A stretch of DNA of 44,296 bases, taken from the NCBI GenBank assembly GCA_025359785.1, contig JANYET010000001.1, positions 1 to 44,296 on the forward strand, in the 5' to 3' direction. The position numbers and the translations under genes were made by a program. The notes under the pieces are model-generated. The model searched no databases. It saw only the letters and a program-made list of their open reading frames with translations, and was not told the origin of the DNA. Positions 43,345-44,296 of this stretch are shown in pieces (position 1 is the first letter of the stretch; every line of letters starts with the position of its first letter). The stretch comes from Alphaproteobacteria bacterium (GTDB lineage: Bacteria > Pseudomonadota > Alphaproteobacteria > Caulobacterales > Caulobacteraceae).

Positions 43345-44082
43345 ATGGAGCCGATCCTCGACATGACCGCCACCGCCGCCCGCATCCTGATGGTGGACGA
43401 CGATCCCGGCATCCGCGACGTCGTGTCCGACTTCCTGGGCAAGCACGGCTACCGGGTCGACACGGCCGGCGACGCCGTCGAGATGGAGGCTGCCCTGGAA
43501 CGTGGGCCGGTGGACCTGATCGTCCTGGACGTCATGCTGCCGGGCGAGGACGGCCTGGCCATCTGCCGCCGGTTTGCGAATGGCGATGGAGGCCCGCCGA
43601 TTATCATGCTGTCGGCCATGGGCGAGGACACCGACCGGATCGTCGGCCTGGAACTGGGCGCCGACGACTATCTGGCCAAGCCCTGCAACCCACGCGAACT
43701 GCTGGCTCGGGTCCGCGCCGTCCTGCGCCGCGCCGAGCAGCGCAGCGGCAACGCGGGCGTCGGGGCGGGCTGTGAGTTCGCCGGCTGGCGGCTGGACCTG
43801 GTGCGCCGCGAACTGCGCTCGCCGGCCGGGGTGGTGGTGAACCTCTCGTCGGGCGAGTTCTCGCTGCTGCGCGCGTTCGTCGAGCGGCCGCAGCGGGTGC
43901 TGACCCGCGACCAGCTGCTGGAATTCGCCCGCGGTCCGGACAGCGACGCCTTCGACCGGGCCATCGACGTGCAGATCAGCCGGCTGCGGCGCAAGCTGGA
44001 CGACGGCGGCAACGGCCAGGACCCGATCCGCACCATCCGCAACGAAGGCTATATGTTCACCGCCAAGGTGCGCCGAGCATGA
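43345..44082 (+). CDS. OmpR-family response regulator
   Basis: The 245-residue product has a receiver domain with acidic pocket ILMVDDDPG (about 14-22), phospho-acceptor Asp62 in LIVLDVMLPGEDG, and the lysine of YLAKPCNP (about 112). A winged-helix domain follows, with NLSSGEFSLLRAFVERPQRVLTRDQLLE and DRAIDVQISRLRRKL. The first ATG (43345) and the ATG at 43363 are both possible; the second begins nearer the receiver. The stop overlaps the kinase ATG by ATGA, so regulator and kinase are coupled. Confidence 0.93.
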   Translation: MEPILDMTATAARILMVDDDPGIRDVVSDFLGKHGYRVDTAGDAVEMEAALERGPVDLIVLDVMLPGEDGLAICRRFANGDGGPPIIMLSAMGEDTDRIVGLELGADDYLAKPCNPRELLARVRAVLRRAEQRSGNAGVGAGCEFAGWRLDLVRRELRSPAGVVVNLSSGEFSLLRAFVERPQRVLTRDQLLEFARGPDSDAFDRAIDVQISRLRRKLDDGGNGQDPIRTIRNEGYMFTAKVRRA

Positions 44083-44296
44083 CCTCCCAGCCGCTGGTCG
44101 GTCACAAGCCGCAGGCCGGCGGCGGCGCGGACCGACCATGGCGTCTGTTCAAGACCCGCGCTGCGCGGCCGGCGGCCTCGGTGTTCGGCTGGGGGGGGCG
44201 GCCCACGGCCTCCCTGTTCGGCCGTCTGCTGACCTTGATCTTCATCAGCCTGATCGCCGCCCAGGCCATCAACCTGTTCCTGATCTTCAACCTGCC
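44079..44296 (+). CDS. Sensor histidine kinase, N-terminal part, cut by window end
   Basis: Only about 72 codons are visible. They encode a Gly/Arg-rich cytoplasmic N-terminus and then a hydrophobic segment (LFGRLLTLIFISLIAAQAINLFLIFNL), the first membrane segment of an EnvZ-like kinase. The catalytic region lies outside the window. Identity as a kinase rests on position: the start overlaps the OmpR-type regulator by ATGA, the usual arrangement of two-component pairs. Confidence 0.7.
   Translation, partial: MTSQPLVGHKPQAGGGADRPWRLFKTRAARPAASVFGWGGRPTASLFGRLLTLIFISLIAAQAINLFLIFNL

Overview
The window looks like a high-GC alphaproteobacterial chromosome, most likely from Caulobacterales (Caulobacter/Phenylobacterium-like). 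This rests on the gene order slt ... dapA-smpB ... NYN/UDG ... rpoZ-spoT ... pyrE-pdxJ-acpS ... lepB-rnc-era-recO-parC, on the protein sequences and on GC-rich codon use. No tRNA, rRNA, CRISPR array, transposase, integrase or phage gene was recognised. The window ends inside a sensor kinase gene.

Layout. (1) 1-8585: parC, recO, era, rnc, lepB, acpS, pdxJ and pyrE, all on the minus strand. They cover chromosome decatenation, recombination repair, ribosome maturation, RNA processing, protein export, lipid, B6 and pyrimidine synthesis. A plus-strand TPR/glycosyltransferase-like gene sits between lepB and acpS. parC is broken: after about 305 codons it runs into a short inverted piece of itself and then a fragment of a DUF1428 gene on the other strand. 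(2) 8684-18905: an accessory block between pyrE and spoT. It holds an alpha/beta hydrolase, a GT-C-like membrane protein, an orphan class III nucleotidyl cyclase-like protein, a secreted DUF2141 protein, an apparently exported carotenoid oxygenase, and a minus-strand DUF2946 / TonB receptor / PepSY set that looks like a metal (possibly copper) uptake unit. (3) 18972-30000: spoT, rpoZ, a conserved unknown, folK, NYN nuclease, family-5 uracil-DNA glycosylase, a persulfide dioxygenase-rhodanese fusion, an M20 peptidase, a membrane-anchored unknown, GNAT, smpB and dapA. (4) 30069-44296: lytic transglycosylase, TetR regulator, two RNA methyltransferases, a serine beta-lactamase-like hydrolase, an FMN alpha-hydroxy acid oxidoreductase carrying a CXXCH motif, a secreted unknown, HrpB helicase, an APC permease with a clear terminator, a glyoxalase II-like hydrolase, and an OmpR-type regulator overlapping its kinase.

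The core genes are housekeeping, and many are packed with ATGA/GTGA or convergent 4-bp overlaps. Interest lies in the parC breakpoint, the inverted repeat elements in the spacers (around 1.2, 2.15, 7.9 and 32.25 kb), the orphan cyclase, the metal-uptake set with a methionine-rich insertion, and the possible heme motif in the alpha-hydroxy acid enzyme. I found no convincing complete new multigene defence or mobile system; the candidates are described with their limits.
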